This document shows, piece after piece, positions 1 through 8,622 of a stretch of DNA of 64,000 nucleotides. Position 1 is the stretch's first letter. Every line of letters starts with the position of its first letter. Below the pieces are notes generated by a model that did no database searches, was not told the DNA's origin, and saw only the letters and a program-made list of their open reading frames with translations. A program made the position numbers and the translations under genes. This DNA comes from Actinomycetota bacterium (GTDB lineage: Bacteria; Actinomycetota; Thermoleophilia; Gaiellales; Gaiellaceae), in NCBI GenBank assembly GCA_003134505.1, contig PLBK01000003.1, positions 1-64,000 of the forward strand, in the 5' to 3' direction.

Positions 1-41
1 CGGCGGCGGAGCCGGGCTTCGCGCGGCGTGAGCCGCCGCCG
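1..41 (-). terminator. GC-rich inverted repeat, possible terminator at window edge
   Basis: Bases 1-9 and 33-41 are perfect 9-nt inverted complements (CGGCGGCGG and its complement). They lie just after the stop of the leftmost minus-strand gene. There is no T tract, so rho-independent termination is only possible, and the structure may extend beyond the window. Confidence 0.25.
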
Positions 42-57
42 GTCTGGGACGCGAGGG

Positions 58-657
58 TCACCGGTGCGGCTGTCCTGCTTCGGGAGAGAGGTGGCCGAAG
101 ATCGGCGCCGTGTCCCGGTCGGCGTACAGCACCGTCGAGACGGAGACGAGCAGCGCCGCGAAGCACAGGCCGGTCACGAGCGAGCGCGGCCGGAACGTGA
201 GCACGAGCGGGATCGTGGCGCCGCCGATCGCGATCCAGCCGAGCAGGTGGTGCCCGAAGGCGGCGCGCGAGTAGAGCCAGGCGTTCTGCTCGTGGACGAG
301 GATCGCGACGCCGCCGACGAAGAGCCCGAGCGGGATCGTCAGGTTCCAGAGCGGGCTCTTGAGCTTGCCCGCGGCGAGCCCGAGCTGGGCGCCCCCGGCG
401 AGCATCATCGTCTCGGCCCAGGAGCCGTGCGCGACCATGTGGATGGTCGAGTTGGTGAAGAAGACCATGACGGGGAACATGAGCAGCCCCATCGCAAACA
501 GGACGCTCGGGAACAGGTAGCGCCGCCACGGCCGCCGGTCCCAGACCTCGGGCCCGACGACGGCGCGGGCCGCGAAGCAGAGCGCCAGGATCAGGAAGCC
601 GGTGGCGAACCACCAGTGCACGTGCTCGGACGGCGGCATGAAGGACGCGGTGATCAC
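58..657 (-). CDS. Histidine-rich polytopic membrane protein
   Basis: This 199-aa protein has about six hydrophobic segments. Histidines sit at or near segment ends: HVHWW near the N-terminus, HMVAHG, VHEQN and GHHLLGW. That arrangement recalls membrane haem- or copper-binding proteins such as the CopD or b561 folds, but I do not recognise the family. The start is taken as the GTG at 657, which overlaps the upstream gene's TAG by one base (TAGTG) and implies coupled translation. The ATG a few codons later (MPPSEH) is an alternative. Upstream in the same unit is another small membrane protein. Confidence 0.6.
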   Translation of the reverse strand: MITASFMPPSEHVHWWFATGFLILALCFAARAVVGPEVWDRRPWRRYLFPSVLFAMGLLMFPVMVFFTNSTIHMVAHGSWAETMMLAGGAQLGLAAGKLKSPLWNLTIPLGLFVGGVAILVHEQNAWLYSRAAFGHHLLGWIAIGGATIPLVLTFRPRSLVTGLCFAALLVSVSTVLYADRDTAPIFGHLSPEAGQPHR

Positions 658-935
658 TACTGCGCCTGCTCCCGCTCGGCGTCCTCGAGGTCCTCGACGA
701 GACCCGGCGCGACGAGCCAGTGGAACGCGAGACCGACGAGGAGAACGTAGATCGGCGGCTCCGAGAGCAGCCACCAGAAGCCCTGGCCGTACGGGTGCAG
801 GAGCGTGATCCGGTACGGCTGGAGCAGCGCCCAGACCACGCCGCCGAGGGCGCAGAGCGGCCCGAGCGAGAGCACCACGAAGGCGCGGCGCGAACGCCGG
901 GCGACACGTTGTACGAGTTCGGTCGAGACTTCCAC
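657..935 (-). CDS. Small two-helix membrane protein
   Basis: A 92-aa protein with a basic N-terminal stretch (QRVARRSRR), two hydrophobic helices (one around VVLSLGPLCALGGVVWALL, one around PPIYVLLVGLAFHWLVAP) and an acidic C-terminus. The GTG at 935 is chosen because GGAGAGGAGG lies 5 nt ahead of it. It is translationally coupled to the following histidine-rich membrane protein, so the two probably form a complex. Family not recognised. Confidence 0.55.
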   Translation of the reverse strand: MEVSTELVQRVARRSRRAFVVLSLGPLCALGGVVWALLQPYRITLLHPYGQGFWWLLSEPPIYVLLVGLAFHWLVAPGLVEDLEDAEREQAQ

Positions 936-1006
936 GGACACCTCCTCTCCCCAGAGGACGACAACGACTCCGCGAGGGCGCGCAGGGTTTGGGCGCGGCG
1001 CGAGAC

Positions 1007-1660
1007 TTACGCGGAAGCGGGAGGCGGACGGCTGTCGAGAACGAGGCCGAACAGGCGGCGTGGAGGAACCGCGAGGACGATCTGCGGGAAGGTGGCGGCC
1101 GGCGAGCGGACGCGCCCGACGGCGCGGGCGAGCCGGGCGGCGTCCTCGACGTACTGCTCGTAGTCGGCGAACCAGCGCTGCACGGCGCTCCAGAGCACCG
1201 CCATCAGCACGGCCAGCACCGCGAACACGGGCAGAGCCGAGGTATGCACCCAGGGGAAGAAGAGCGGCCAGCGTCCGTGAGCGACACGGCCAGCGTCCGT
1301 CTGCAGCAGGTAGCCGGTTGCAGTGACGGCGAAGAACGCCAGCCAGAGGCGCGGCGAGAGCCTGATCCGGACACGCGGCACGTCGCCGGTGACGACGCCG
1401 AGCACGTGCCTCGCCGTCCGTTCGGTCGCGTGCGCCCGCGCGAGTCGCCAGACGAGCCGGGCGAGCATCAGCGCGAGGCCGACCTTCACCGCCGCGAGGA
1501 GCGCCGGGTAGTAGACGGCGTGGCTGTAGCTCGGCGAGCGCAGGTGGCGGCCGAGGTCGATCCGATGTGTGAGGCTCGCGCCGACGAGCTCGGCCGCAAG
1601 CGCGATCAGCCCGAACGCGAGGGCCGAAAGGAGGCGCTGGTGCCGGCGCGCCCGATCCAT
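1007..1660 (-). CDS. Four-helix membrane protein of unknown function
   Basis: This 217-aa protein has about four membrane spans: LLSALAFGLIALAAELVG near the start, a span in AAVKVGLALMLARLVW, one in LWLAFFAVTATGYLL, and one in ALPVFAVLAVLMAVLW. An amphipathic C-terminal region follows, ending in a Pro/Ala tail. Histidines flank several spans. The ATG at 1660 has no Shine-Dalgarno sequence but has TATCAT exactly 6 nt upstream, the layout of a leaderless transcript. It lies 71 nt ahead of the two other small membrane proteins and may be co-transcribed with them. Family not recognised. Confidence 0.6.
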   Translation of the reverse strand: MDRARRHQRLLSALAFGLIALAAELVGASLTHRIDLGRHLRSPSYSHAVYYPALLAAVKVGLALMLARLVWRLARAHATERTARHVLGVVTGDVPRVRIRLSPRLWLAFFAVTATGYLLQTDAGRVAHGRWPLFFPWVHTSALPVFAVLAVLMAVLWSAVQRWFADYEQYVEDAARLARAVGRVRSPAATFPQIVLAVPPRRLFGLVLDSRPPPASA

Positions 1661-1666
1661 GGGCGG

Positions 1667-1672
1667 ATGATA
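1667..1672 (-). promoter_or_regulatory. Candidate -10 box of a leaderless promoter
   Basis: On the minus strand TATCAT lies 6 nt before the ATG at 1660, so transcription would begin at or next to the A of the start codon. The same spacing recurs at 10,381 and 63,405. The -35 region (TTCTCC at 17-nt spacing) is weak. Confidence 0.4.
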
Positions 1673-1678
1673 CGTCGT

Positions 1679-2683
1679 CTAGCCCAGTTGGAGAAGCGCC
1701 GTGCGGATCGGCACGAACGTGACCGAGCTTCCGGCGGCGTAGAAGACGCCGGCGGGAGTGATCTGAGCTTGGACGAGCCCCTTGGCGGTGACGAGCTTCC
1801 GGTCGCGGCCGTCGGCCAGGCGGAGCAGGTGCACCGTCGAGCCGGCCGTGTAGACGGCGAGGCCGCCCGCTGCGTCCTCGAGGTAGGCGCCCCTGGGCAG
1901 GCTCCAGGTCCGGAGCGCCGCGCCGCCCGGCGCATAGACCTGGACGGCGCCCGGCTGCTGCACGACCACCGAGCTGCCGGCGAGGCGACCGCGCAGCACG
2001 CTCCGGACGCCGGCTCTCTGCCAGAGGAGCTTGCCCGCGGAGTCGTAGACGCTCAGCCTCCCTTTCGGCTCGATGACGGCGACGTGCCAGTTGCGGGCGT
2101 CGAGGACGTTCCGGAAGTCGACCGGGCCGAGCAGGGTCGCCAGCTTGCCGCCGTGAAGCCTGCGGACCTCGACGCCGTAGTCGCCGTCCGGCAGCAGACC
2201 GCCGTTGTCTCCGACGCAGTCGGCCTCGCAGACCGTGTAGTCGCTGACCGTCACGATCGTCCTGTCGCCCGCGAGCTCGAAGTACGTGTCGCCCATCGTC
2301 CCGTCGCAGATGCCGAGCCCGTGCGCCTTCGGGCTCGCGACCGACGCCGTGTAGACGTCGTCGCAGTAGACGTGGTTGCCGCTGTCGTAGTCCCACCAGA
2401 TCGCCGTGTCGCCCGCGAGCGTCAGGTCGACGAAGGAACGGTCCGCCGAGCATGGATCCTTCAGCTCGGTGACGGCTCCCGAGGATGGTGTCCAGACGAG
2501 GCCCCGGCCGCAGCCGCCGTTCGGGTCGTCCGCCTGGATCGCGACGCGCCCGCCCGAGGCCGAGATCGACCCGATCGATTCGCCGACCGCGAGCGACCGG
2601 TCGTTGCCGACCCGGCCGGCGGAGGCCGTCCCGACGAGTGCGGCGAGCGAAAGCGCGACGACGACGAGCGCCGGCGCCCGCAT
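1679..2683 (-). CDS. Secreted beta-propeller-like protein
   Basis: A 334-aa protein with a classical signal peptide: MRAPALVVVALSLAALVG followed by a TASA-like cleavage site. The mature part is rich in short beta repeats with Gly/Asp turns, and six or so cysteines in its first half may form disulfides. Repeated V-x-V-x-x and W-x-x-P patterns suggest a beta-propeller, without a recognisable catalytic motif. The ATG at 2683 sits 2 nt after the stop of the YjbQ-like gene, so it may be read from the same mRNA as the hopanoid block. Function unknown. Confidence 0.6.
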   Translation of the reverse strand: MRAPALVVVALSLAALVGTASAGRVGNDRSLAVGESIGSISASGGRVAIQADDPNGGCGRGLVWTPSSGAVTELKDPCSADRSFVDLTLAGDTAIWWDYDSGNHVYCDDVYTASVASPKAHGLGICDGTMGDTYFELAGDRTIVTVSDYTVCEADCVGDNGGLLPDGDYGVEVRRLHGGKLATLLGPVDFRNVLDARNWHVAVIEPKGRLSVYDSAGKLLWQRAGVRSVLRGRLAGSSVVVQQPGAVQVYAPGGAALRTWSLPRGAYLEDAAGGLAVYTAGSTVHLLRLADGRDRKLVTAKGLVQAQITPAGVFYAAGSSVTFVPIRTALLQLG

Positions 2684-2685
2684 CG

Positions 2686-3072
2686 TCAGCCGACGAGCGT
2701 CAGCGTGTAGTCGGCGCGGGGGTCGCCGTTGAAGCCGAAGAGCAGGATTCGCTGCCACTGGCCGAGGGTGAGCCGGCCGTCCGCGAACGGGATCTGCTCG
2801 GTGCGCGCGCCGAGCAGGCCGAGGATCAGGCGCTCGCGGCTCTCGGCGGAGAGCGGCACGAGCCGGGAGAGCATCTCCTCGAAGTCGCAGAAGAAGCCCG
2901 ACTCGCGCTCGGTGACCCGGATCAGCGACGCCGCGGCCGCCGGGGTGACGTACGCGAGGCCGCGACCGACGTCCGCCTTACGGACGTCACGCGAGATCTC
3001 GTTCGTGATGTCGAACACGGCGAGGGTCGGCAGCGCCGCGGCGACTGAGCTCGGGATCTCGACACTGGTCAC
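2686..3072 (-). CDS. Divergent YjbQ/UPF0047 family protein
   Basis: 128 aa. The C-terminal half has the family signature: IPFADGRLTLGQWQRILLF aligns with the DGRLxLGTWQGIxL motif of YjbQ, a family annotated as secondary thiamine-phosphate synthase. The usual histidine-rich motif (HHTSASL or HTTA) is replaced by YVTPAAAASL, and the loop that normally contains another histidine is shortened to a few residues after RLVP. Enzymatic activity is therefore doubtful. It starts with GTG overlapping the ispH stop (GTGA), at the end of the hopanoid/ispH operon. Confidence 0.75.
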   Translation of the reverse strand: MTSVEIPSSVAAALPTLAVFDITNEISRDVRKADVGRGLAYVTPAAAASLIRVTERESGFFCDFEEMLSRLVPLSAESRERLILGLLGARTEQIPFADGRLTLGQWQRILLFGFNGDPRADYTLTLVG

Positions 3073-4016
3073 GCGTACACCTCCCGTGGAAGTCGGAAAT
3101 GGACGTCCTCGCGGGCGACGGTGATCTCCTCGACCTCGTCGTAGCCCCGGTCGGACAATGTGGTCAGAACGGCCTGCACGAGCCCCTCCGGCGTCGACGC
3201 GCCTGCGGTCAGGCCGACGATCTCGTGACCGTTCAGGAGCCTGTGGTCGAGCGGGCTCTCGCCGTCGATCAGCGTCGCCTCGGCACCGCGCGCCTGCGCC
3301 ACCTCGACGAGGCGGTTCGCGTTCGAGCTCGTCGGCGAGCCGATCACGAGCAGCAGCGTAGCGCCTTTGCGCACGATCTCCTTGACGGCGTCCTGGCGAT
3401 TCTGCGTGGCGTAGCAGATGTCCTCGGCGCCGGGGCGCTTGAGGCCGCCGAACCGGTCCGCCAGCACGTCGACGGTCGCGGCCACGTCGTCGAGCGACAG
3501 CGTCGTCTGCGTGATCACGGCCAGCGGCTGCCCGTCCGTGTCGAGCTCGGCCGCGTCCTCGGGCGACTCGACGACGACGATCTTGTCCGGCCGCTCGCCC
3601 TTCGTCCCGATCACCTCGACGTGGTTAGCGTGGCCGATCAGCGCGACGAGGTGACCGCTGTCGGCGTAGCGCCGCGCCTCGGCGTGCACCTTGGAGACCA
3701 GCGGGCAGACCGCGTCGACGACGCGCAGGCCCTTCTTCTCGCAGTTCTCGCGCACCTCCGGCGCCACGCCGTGCGCGGAGAGGACGCAGATCTCGCCCGG
3801 CGGGATCTCGTCCTCGTGCTCGACGAAGACGGCTCCCATCGCCTCGAGGCGCCGCACGACGTTGTCGTTGTGGACGATCTCGTGGCGGACGTAGACCGGC
3901 GGGCCGTTGCTCTTCAGCAGCTTCTCGACGATCTCGATCGCGCGGTCGACGCCGGCACAGAAGGAGCGCGGAGCCGCCAGCAGCACCCGCTTGCCGTTCG
4001 TGCCGTTCGTGCTCAC
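3069..4016 (-). CDS. ispH: 4-hydroxy-3-methylbut-2-enyl diphosphate reductase
   Basis: IspH (LytB) catalyses the last step of the MEP pathway, reducing HMBPP to IPP and DMAPP with a [4Fe-4S] cluster. At 315 aa it is full length. The three cluster cysteines are visible at C20 (APRSFCAGV), C104 (DAVCPL) and C201 (DICYATQNRQ). The substrate-binding histidines (RHEIVHN, SAHGV, GHANH) and the SSN motif (SPTSSNANRL) are intact. It overlaps both neighbours by 4 nt. Placement inside a hopanoid operon fits a role in supplying C5 units for squalene. Confidence 0.97.
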   Translation of the reverse strand: MSTNGTNGKRVLLAAPRSFCAGVDRAIEIVEKLLKSNGPPVYVRHEIVHNDNVVRRLEAMGAVFVEHEDEIPPGEICVLSAHGVAPEVRENCEKKGLRVVDAVCPLVSKVHAEARRYADSGHLVALIGHANHVEVIGTKGERPDKIVVVESPEDAAELDTDGQPLAVITQTTLSLDDVAATVDVLADRFGGLKRPGAEDICYATQNRQDAVKEIVRKGATLLLVIGSPTSSNANRLVEVAQARGAEATLIDGESPLDHRLLNGHEIVGLTAGASTPEGLVQAVLTTLSDRGYDEVEEITVAREDVHFRLPREVYA

Positions 4017-4570
4017 GCCGACACCCCCGAGAGCTTCTTCAGGGCGCCGCGAACGTCGGCCAGCGCGCGGCCGGTGTGCCGAGGGGCCGCGAGCGCGCGA
4101 GCGACACCGCCCGGCCTCAGCCGCCCGTCGCCGTCGAGCACCTGCGCCAGCGGCCCGAGCGTGCGGGCCGGCGTGTCCGAGATCGCCCGTAGGCAGCCGA
4201 CGAGCCGGCCCGACCGGGCGAGGACGCCGGACTCCATGTCGGCCGCGTCGGCGCCGGTGCGCTCGTGCAGGCGACGGCGCTCGGCCGGATCGTCGACGAC
4301 CGCGTCGACGGCCAGGATCGTGCCCGGCCGCGCGCCCCGGACGCCGAGCGGGCTGCCTTCCCAGAGGACCGTCCCGTCGGAGTCGACGACGCGCGTCGCG
4401 TCGAGCACGTCGCCGCAGGCGAGCCCGTCGTGGAGCCCGCCGGCGAGCCCGAACGACACGACCGGCCCGTCGGGCAGCCCTCGGCGGGCGCCGATCCCGA
4501 CCAGCGCCGTGCGCACGCCCCGCCGGCGCGCAGCCCGCTCCTCGGTTTTCGTCGCGCAGGCCAGCGTCAT
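4013..4570 (-). CDS. hpnG: Hopanoid-associated nucleoside phosphorylase (HpnG-like)
   Basis: HpnG belongs to the PNP/MTA nucleosidase superfamily and removes adenine from adenosylhopane to give ribosylhopane. This 185-aa protein is shorter than most relatives. It keeps the Gly-rich phosphate loop (SFGLAGGLHDGL) and the D-x-E-S region (GADAADMESGVLA) with the catalytic Glu and Asp. The ATG at 4570 overlaps the hpnH stop (ATGA). The N-terminal beta strand of typical PNP folds is abbreviated. Assignment rests on superfamily motifs plus the position directly after hpnH. Confidence 0.85.
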   Translation of the reverse strand: MTLACATKTEERAARRRGVRTALVGIGARRGLPDGPVVSFGLAGGLHDGLACGDVLDATRVVDSDGTVLWEGSPLGVRGARPGTILAVDAVVDDPAERRRLHERTGADAADMESGVLARSGRLVGCLRAISDTPARTLGPLAQVLDGDGRLRPGGVARALAAPRHTGRALADVRGALKKLSGVSA

Positions 4571-5571
4571 CCCGACAAGGTCCACGCCACGCTCCGGAGA
4601 GACTCCTTGATGCTCGAGGTGGCCGCGAAGGCCGCGGCAGGCTCGAAGCCGCAATGGATCGCGCAGTGCTCGCAGCGCGGGTCGTTGCCGGGGCCGTACA
4701 TCTCCCACTCGATGCCCTCCATCAGCGCCTCGTAGGACGGGAAGATGCCGTCCGTCAGCAGGTAGCACGGGCCCTTCCAGCCGTACGGGTTGCGCGTGAT
4801 CGAGCCCCACGGCGCGCACGGGAGCTCCTTGTCGCCGGTGAGGAAGTCCTGGTAGAGCGGGCTCGCGAGCCAGCGGTAGTTGTGCTCCTTGGCCGCCGCG
4901 CGGATCTTGCGGAATTTCTCCCTGTGCTCGGCGCGCGTCATCGTCAGCGCCGGATCGATCTGCGAGTACTGGTAGCCGGGCGCGATCAGCAGGCCGTCGA
5001 TCCCGACCTCGTTCGTCATGTAGCCCATCATCTCGATCACGTCGTCGACCGAGGTCTCCTTGAAGATCGTCGTGTTCGTCGAGACGCGGAAGCCGGCCGC
5101 GCGCGCCTGCTTGATCGCGTCGACGGCCACGTCCCAGAGGCCCGGGTAGTCGCAGATGTAGTCGTGGATCTCGCGCATGCCATCCAGGTGGACGACGAAG
5201 GTGAGGCGCGGGTCGGGCTTGAAGACGTCCAGGAACTCGACCAGGCGCAGCGCGTTGGTGCACAGCTCGACTGTCTTCTTCATCTCCAGGAAGCCGGCGA
5301 CGACGTCCTCGACGCCCTTGAAGATCAGCGGCTCGCCGCCGCAGACGGAGACGACCGGCGCCGGGCACTGGACCGCGGAGTCGATGCACTCGTCGACGTT
5401 CAGCCGCGCCTTGTTCGACTCGTACTCGCGGATCTTCCCGCAGCCGATGCAGGCGATGTTGCAGGCGAGCGTCGGCTCGAGCATCAGCACCAGCGGGTAG
5501 AGCTCGCCCTTCTTCTTCTGGGCGGCGACGTAGCGTCCGATCTGAATCGTCGAGCGCAGCGGGAATTTCAT
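4567..5571 (-). CDS. hpnH: Adenosylhopane synthase, radical SAM protein HpnH
   Basis: HpnH joins the 5'-deoxyadenosyl group of SAM to diploptene, giving adenosylhopane, the first step of extended (C35) hopanoid synthesis. The 334-aa protein has the radical-SAM CX3CX2C motif at C37, C41 and C44 (LACNIACIGCGK), a GGEPL motif around residue 78, and a C-terminal cysteine set (CEHCAIHC) as in SPASM-like extensions. Family-typical segments such as TNTTIFKET are present. It overlaps shc and hpnG by 4 nt each. Together with hpnG it indicates that this organism makes side-chain-bearing hopanoids. Confidence 0.97.
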   Translation of the reverse strand: MKFPLRSTIQIGRYVAAQKKKGELYPLVLMLEPTLACNIACIGCGKIREYESNKARLNVDECIDSAVQCPAPVVSVCGGEPLIFKGVEDVVAGFLEMKKTVELCTNALRLVEFLDVFKPDPRLTFVVHLDGMREIHDYICDYPGLWDVAVDAIKQARAAGFRVSTNTTIFKETSVDDVIEMMGYMTNEVGIDGLLIAPGYQYSQIDPALTMTRAEHREKFRKIRAAAKEHNYRWLASPLYQDFLTGDKELPCAPWGSITRNPYGWKGPCYLLTDGIFPSYEALMEGIEWEMYGPGNDPRCEHCAIHCGFEPAAAFAATSSIKESLRSVAWTLSG

Positions 5572-7352
5572 GCGTTGAGCCTCTCTCTCAGTCGTCCGAG
5601 TGCCATGAGCGGGAAGTACAGACGGTAGAGGTGATAGCGGATCATGAAGTCGGTCGGGAAACCCGTGCCGGTGAAATGCTCCTCTCTCCAGTCTCCGTTG
5701 TCGAGCTGTGTGTCGCAGAGGTAGTCCGCCCCTGCACGGGCGGAGGCTCTGCTTGCCTCTCCTGCCGCCACGTAGGCTAATACTCCCCAGGCCGTTTGTG
5801 AAGCCGTAGGCACCCCGCGGCCCCGCCACCCGGGCTCGTGGTAGGAGCGGATGTCCTCGCCGAAGCCGCCGTTCCCGGCCTGGACGGAGTCGAGCCAGGC
5901 GACGGCGCGGCGCATGGACGGGTGATCGGCCTCGATGCCCGCCGCCTCGAGCGCGGGCAGCACTGCGGCCGTCCCGTACACGTGGTTGACGCCCCAGCGG
6001 CCCCACCAGGAGCCGTCGGCCTGCTGCTCGCGCAGCAGGTAGTCGAGCCCGCGCCTCGTCGCCCGAGCGTACTTCTCGTGCGGGGCGAGCGCCTCGACCA
6101 CGTGGCCGGCCACGTCCTCGCTCGGCGGGTCGATCGCGGCGCCGAAGTCGAAGAACGGGATCCTGTAGATCCACTCGCTCGTGTTGTCGACGTCGAAGGC
6201 GCCCCAGCCGCCGTTCGAGGACTGCATGCCGTCGAGCCAGGCGAGGCCCCGGGCGGCGGCGGCGTCGCCCAGGTCGAGCTCGCGCAGGGCCAGGCAGATC
6301 ACGGCGACGTCGTCGATGTCCGGATAGAGGTCGTTGGCGAACTCGAACGCCCAGCCGCCGGGCTCGACGTCCGGCACGCGCACGGACCAGTCGCCCTTGA
6401 CGATGATCTCCTCGCCGAGCAGCCATTCGCCTGCCTTGCGGAGCTGCGGGTGGTCGGCAGGGACGCCGCAGGCGCGCAGGCCGAGGAGCGCGAGCGCCGT
6501 GTCCCAGACCGGCGACTGGCACGCCTCGGGGCGCAGGCGGTCCCCCTCGTCGATCAGGAAGCCGCCCCAGCCCTCGACGGCGGCGCGGAGCTGGGCGTCC
6601 TCGAACCCGTGGCCGAGGGTGGCGAGCATCACGATCGACCAGACCCAGGGCGGCTGGATCCCGCCCCAGCCTCCGTCGGCTTCCTGCCGCTCGCGCACCC
6701 ACGCCTCCGCGGCCGCGATCGCGCGGCGCCGCAGGGGGCCGGGACGCGCCGCGGGCCTCGTCGTCCCGGGCCTGGCGCCGATCTCGCGCAGGTCGACGCC
6801 GGCGGGCCGCGTCGGGCGCAGCGCCATGACGACCGACAATGGGACGACGGTCTGGCGCGCCCAGCAGGCGAGGTTGTAGATGGAGAACGGCGCCGAGGGA
6901 GGCAGCAGCACGACCTCGGGCGGCACGGGCGAGATCCGCTGCCAGGGCCACTGGTCGAGCAACGCCAGGAAGCACTTCGTGAACACACGCGCGTGGGAGA
7001 CGCCGCCGTTCCGCCGGATGTAGTCGAGCGTCACCGCTCCCGCATCGACGCCGGCCATCTTCAGCGCCACGTACGACTCGATCGTCGTCGAGAGGTTGGC
7101 GGGGCCCTCGAACCAGTTCGACCAGGTCCCGTCGTCGCGGCGGCGCGCGAGTAGCTCGTTCGCGAGCTTGCGGTCGGTGACGGAGTCGCGCAGGCCCAGG
7201 AAGTGGAGCCAGAACAGGTGCTCGGCGATCATGGTCGCATTCGACTCCAGCTCGCCCATCCACCAGCCGTCGGGATGCTGGAGCGAGAGCAGGCGCTTCG
7301 TGCCCGCGTCGATCGCCTGGTCGAGCGCGGTCAGCTCCTGCACGACGGTCAT
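5568..7352 (-). CDS. shc: Squalene-hopene cyclase
   Basis: Cyclises squalene to hopene/hopanol at the membrane. The 594-aa protein is slightly shorter than the usual 620-650. The catalytic acid motif DXDD is DIDD at 345-348. Several QW repeats are visible (for example QEADGGWG near 223, QSSNGGWG and QADGSWWG later, QAGNGGFGED near 500). A positively charged low-complexity stretch around residues 180-212 replaces part of the membrane-channel domain of well-studied enzymes. It starts at the ATG overlapping the hpnE stop and is followed by hpnH. Confidence 0.97.
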   Translation of the reverse strand: MTVVQELTALDQAIDAGTKRLLSLQHPDGWWMGELESNATMIAEHLFWLHFLGLRDSVTDRKLANELLARRRDDGTWSNWFEGPANLSTTIESYVALKMAGVDAGAVTLDYIRRNGGVSHARVFTKCFLALLDQWPWQRISPVPPEVVLLPPSAPFSIYNLACWARQTVVPLSVVMALRPTRPAGVDLREIGARPGTTRPAARPGPLRRRAIAAAEAWVRERQEADGGWGGIQPPWVWSIVMLATLGHGFEDAQLRAAVEGWGGFLIDEGDRLRPEACQSPVWDTALALLGLRACGVPADHPQLRKAGEWLLGEEIIVKGDWSVRVPDVEPGGWAFEFANDLYPDIDDVAVICLALRELDLGDAAAARGLAWLDGMQSSNGGWGAFDVDNTSEWIYRIPFFDFGAAIDPPSEDVAGHVVEALAPHEKYARATRRGLDYLLREQQADGSWWGRWGVNHVYGTAAVLPALEAAGIEADHPSMRRAVAWLDSVQAGNGGFGEDIRSYHEPGWRGRGVPTASQTAWGVLAYVAAGEASRASARAGADYLCDTQLDNGDWREEHFTGTGFPTDFMIRYHLYRLYFPLMALGRLRERLNA

Positions 7353-8581
7353 GCTCGCCCCGCCTGCATGGCCCCGATGGTACGTGCCGCCGCAAGCCCG
7401 CTGCGAACCGCGCCCTCCATCGTGGCCGGCCAGCCGGTGTCGGTCCAGGCGCCGGCGCGGACGACGTTCGGACGATCGGTCACGGGGCCACGCCGCTCCT
7501 TCTGCGTACCCGGGCGCAGCGCGACGGTCGCGTTCGGCTCGCGGCTGACCCGCGACCAGAGGAGCTCGGCCCGCCCCAGGCGCCCGGTCAGCTCGTCCGC
7601 CATCAGCTCGACGAGCGCCTTGCCGCGGATCTCCAGCAGCTCGGGGACGCCGCTCGCGACGACGGTCAGGTACTGGCCCTGCTCGGGTGGATGGCCGGTC
7701 AACGCGCCGCGGTCGAAGACCCAGTGGGCCGGGGAGCCGAGGAGCGCCGCCAGCGGCGAGCGGAGCAGCGGCCGGTCGAAGAGCAGGTGGACGGAGACGA
7801 TCGGCGAGGGCTCGAGCGCCGGCTCCGGCTCGGCGAGCAGCCGCGCCGACTCGGCCGCCGGCACCGCGACGACGATCGCGTCGGCGTCGATCTCGTCCAG
7901 GCTCTCGACGCGGCGGCCCCTGCAGACCGTCGCGCCCGCCGCCTCGAGCGCGCGCCCTGCCGCCTCGCCGTGCATGGCTCCGAGCGGCATCGCCGGGAGG
8001 ATCACGTCGGCCGCGGCCGCCTTCCCGAGCAGCGCCGTCCGGACGGTGAAGACGCCCATCGCGGCGCTCGCCTCGTCGGCGCGCAGGTTGAGCGCGGGCC
8101 GGACGAACACGTCCCAGAAGCGATCGATCTGCAGATCCGAGGCCCCGAGGCGACGGAGCAGGGCCCCGAAGGTCTCCCCGTCGTCCGCTCCGGCCCTGCG
8201 CAGGGCGAGCAGCACGCGGACGACCGCCAGGCGCTCGCGGGCCGGCAGGTGGCGATAGCGGAGGATCGAGAGCGGCGAGCGGCTGATCGCGCCGACGCCC
8301 GCGTCCTCGCCGATCACGGGTAGCGAGAGCCGCTGCCGCCGGTAGGAGCGGCCTTCGCCGATCCGGTCGAGGAAGCGCAGGTACTCCTCGAAGCAGCCGA
8401 GTGCGATGTGCTGCCCGTTGTCCGGCGGCGGCGGCGGGTCTCCCTCGCGCTCGGGCAGCGTCTGGACGGCCCCGCCCAGCGTCGGCCGCGCCTCGAGCAG
8501 CGTCACCGCGTGGCCCCGCTCGACGAGCTCGAGCGCGGCGGCGAGCCCGGCCAGCCCCCCGCCGACGACGGCCACCCTCAT
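7349..8581 (-). CDS. hpnE: Hydroxysqualene dehydroxylase HpnE
   Basis: HpnE reduces hydroxysqualene to squalene and completes the HpnCDE route. It is a 410-aa FAD amine-oxidase/phytoene-desaturase-fold protein: the N-terminal dinucleotide motif is VVGGGLAGLAAALEL at residues 5-19, followed by LLEARPTLGG. A C-terminal FAD-contact region with the family pattern is seen in VRAGAWTDTGWPATMEGAV. It heads the hpnE-shc-hpnH-hpnG-ispH overlap chain. A 150-nt gap with an inverted repeat and a hairpin separates it from hpnD. Confidence 0.93.
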   Translation of the reverse strand: MRVAVVGGGLAGLAAALELVERGHAVTLLEARPTLGGAVQTLPEREGDPPPPPDNGQHIALGCFEEYLRFLDRIGEGRSYRRQRLSLPVIGEDAGVGAISRSPLSILRYRHLPARERLAVVRVLLALRRAGADDGETFGALLRRLGASDLQIDRFWDVFVRPALNLRADEASAAMGVFTVRTALLGKAAAADVILPAMPLGAMHGEAAGRALEAAGATVCRGRRVESLDEIDADAIVVAVPAAESARLLAEPEPALEPSPIVSVHLLFDRPLLRSPLAALLGSPAHWVFDRGALTGHPPEQGQYLTVVASGVPELLEIRGKALVELMADELTGRLGRAELLWSRVSREPNATVALRPGTQKERRGPVTDRPNVVRAGAWTDTGWPATMEGAVRSGLAAARTIGAMQAGRA

Positions 8582-8622
8582 GTGTCGCCGCCCCGGCCGC
8601 GCGCCGCGGCTCGTGCGAGATT

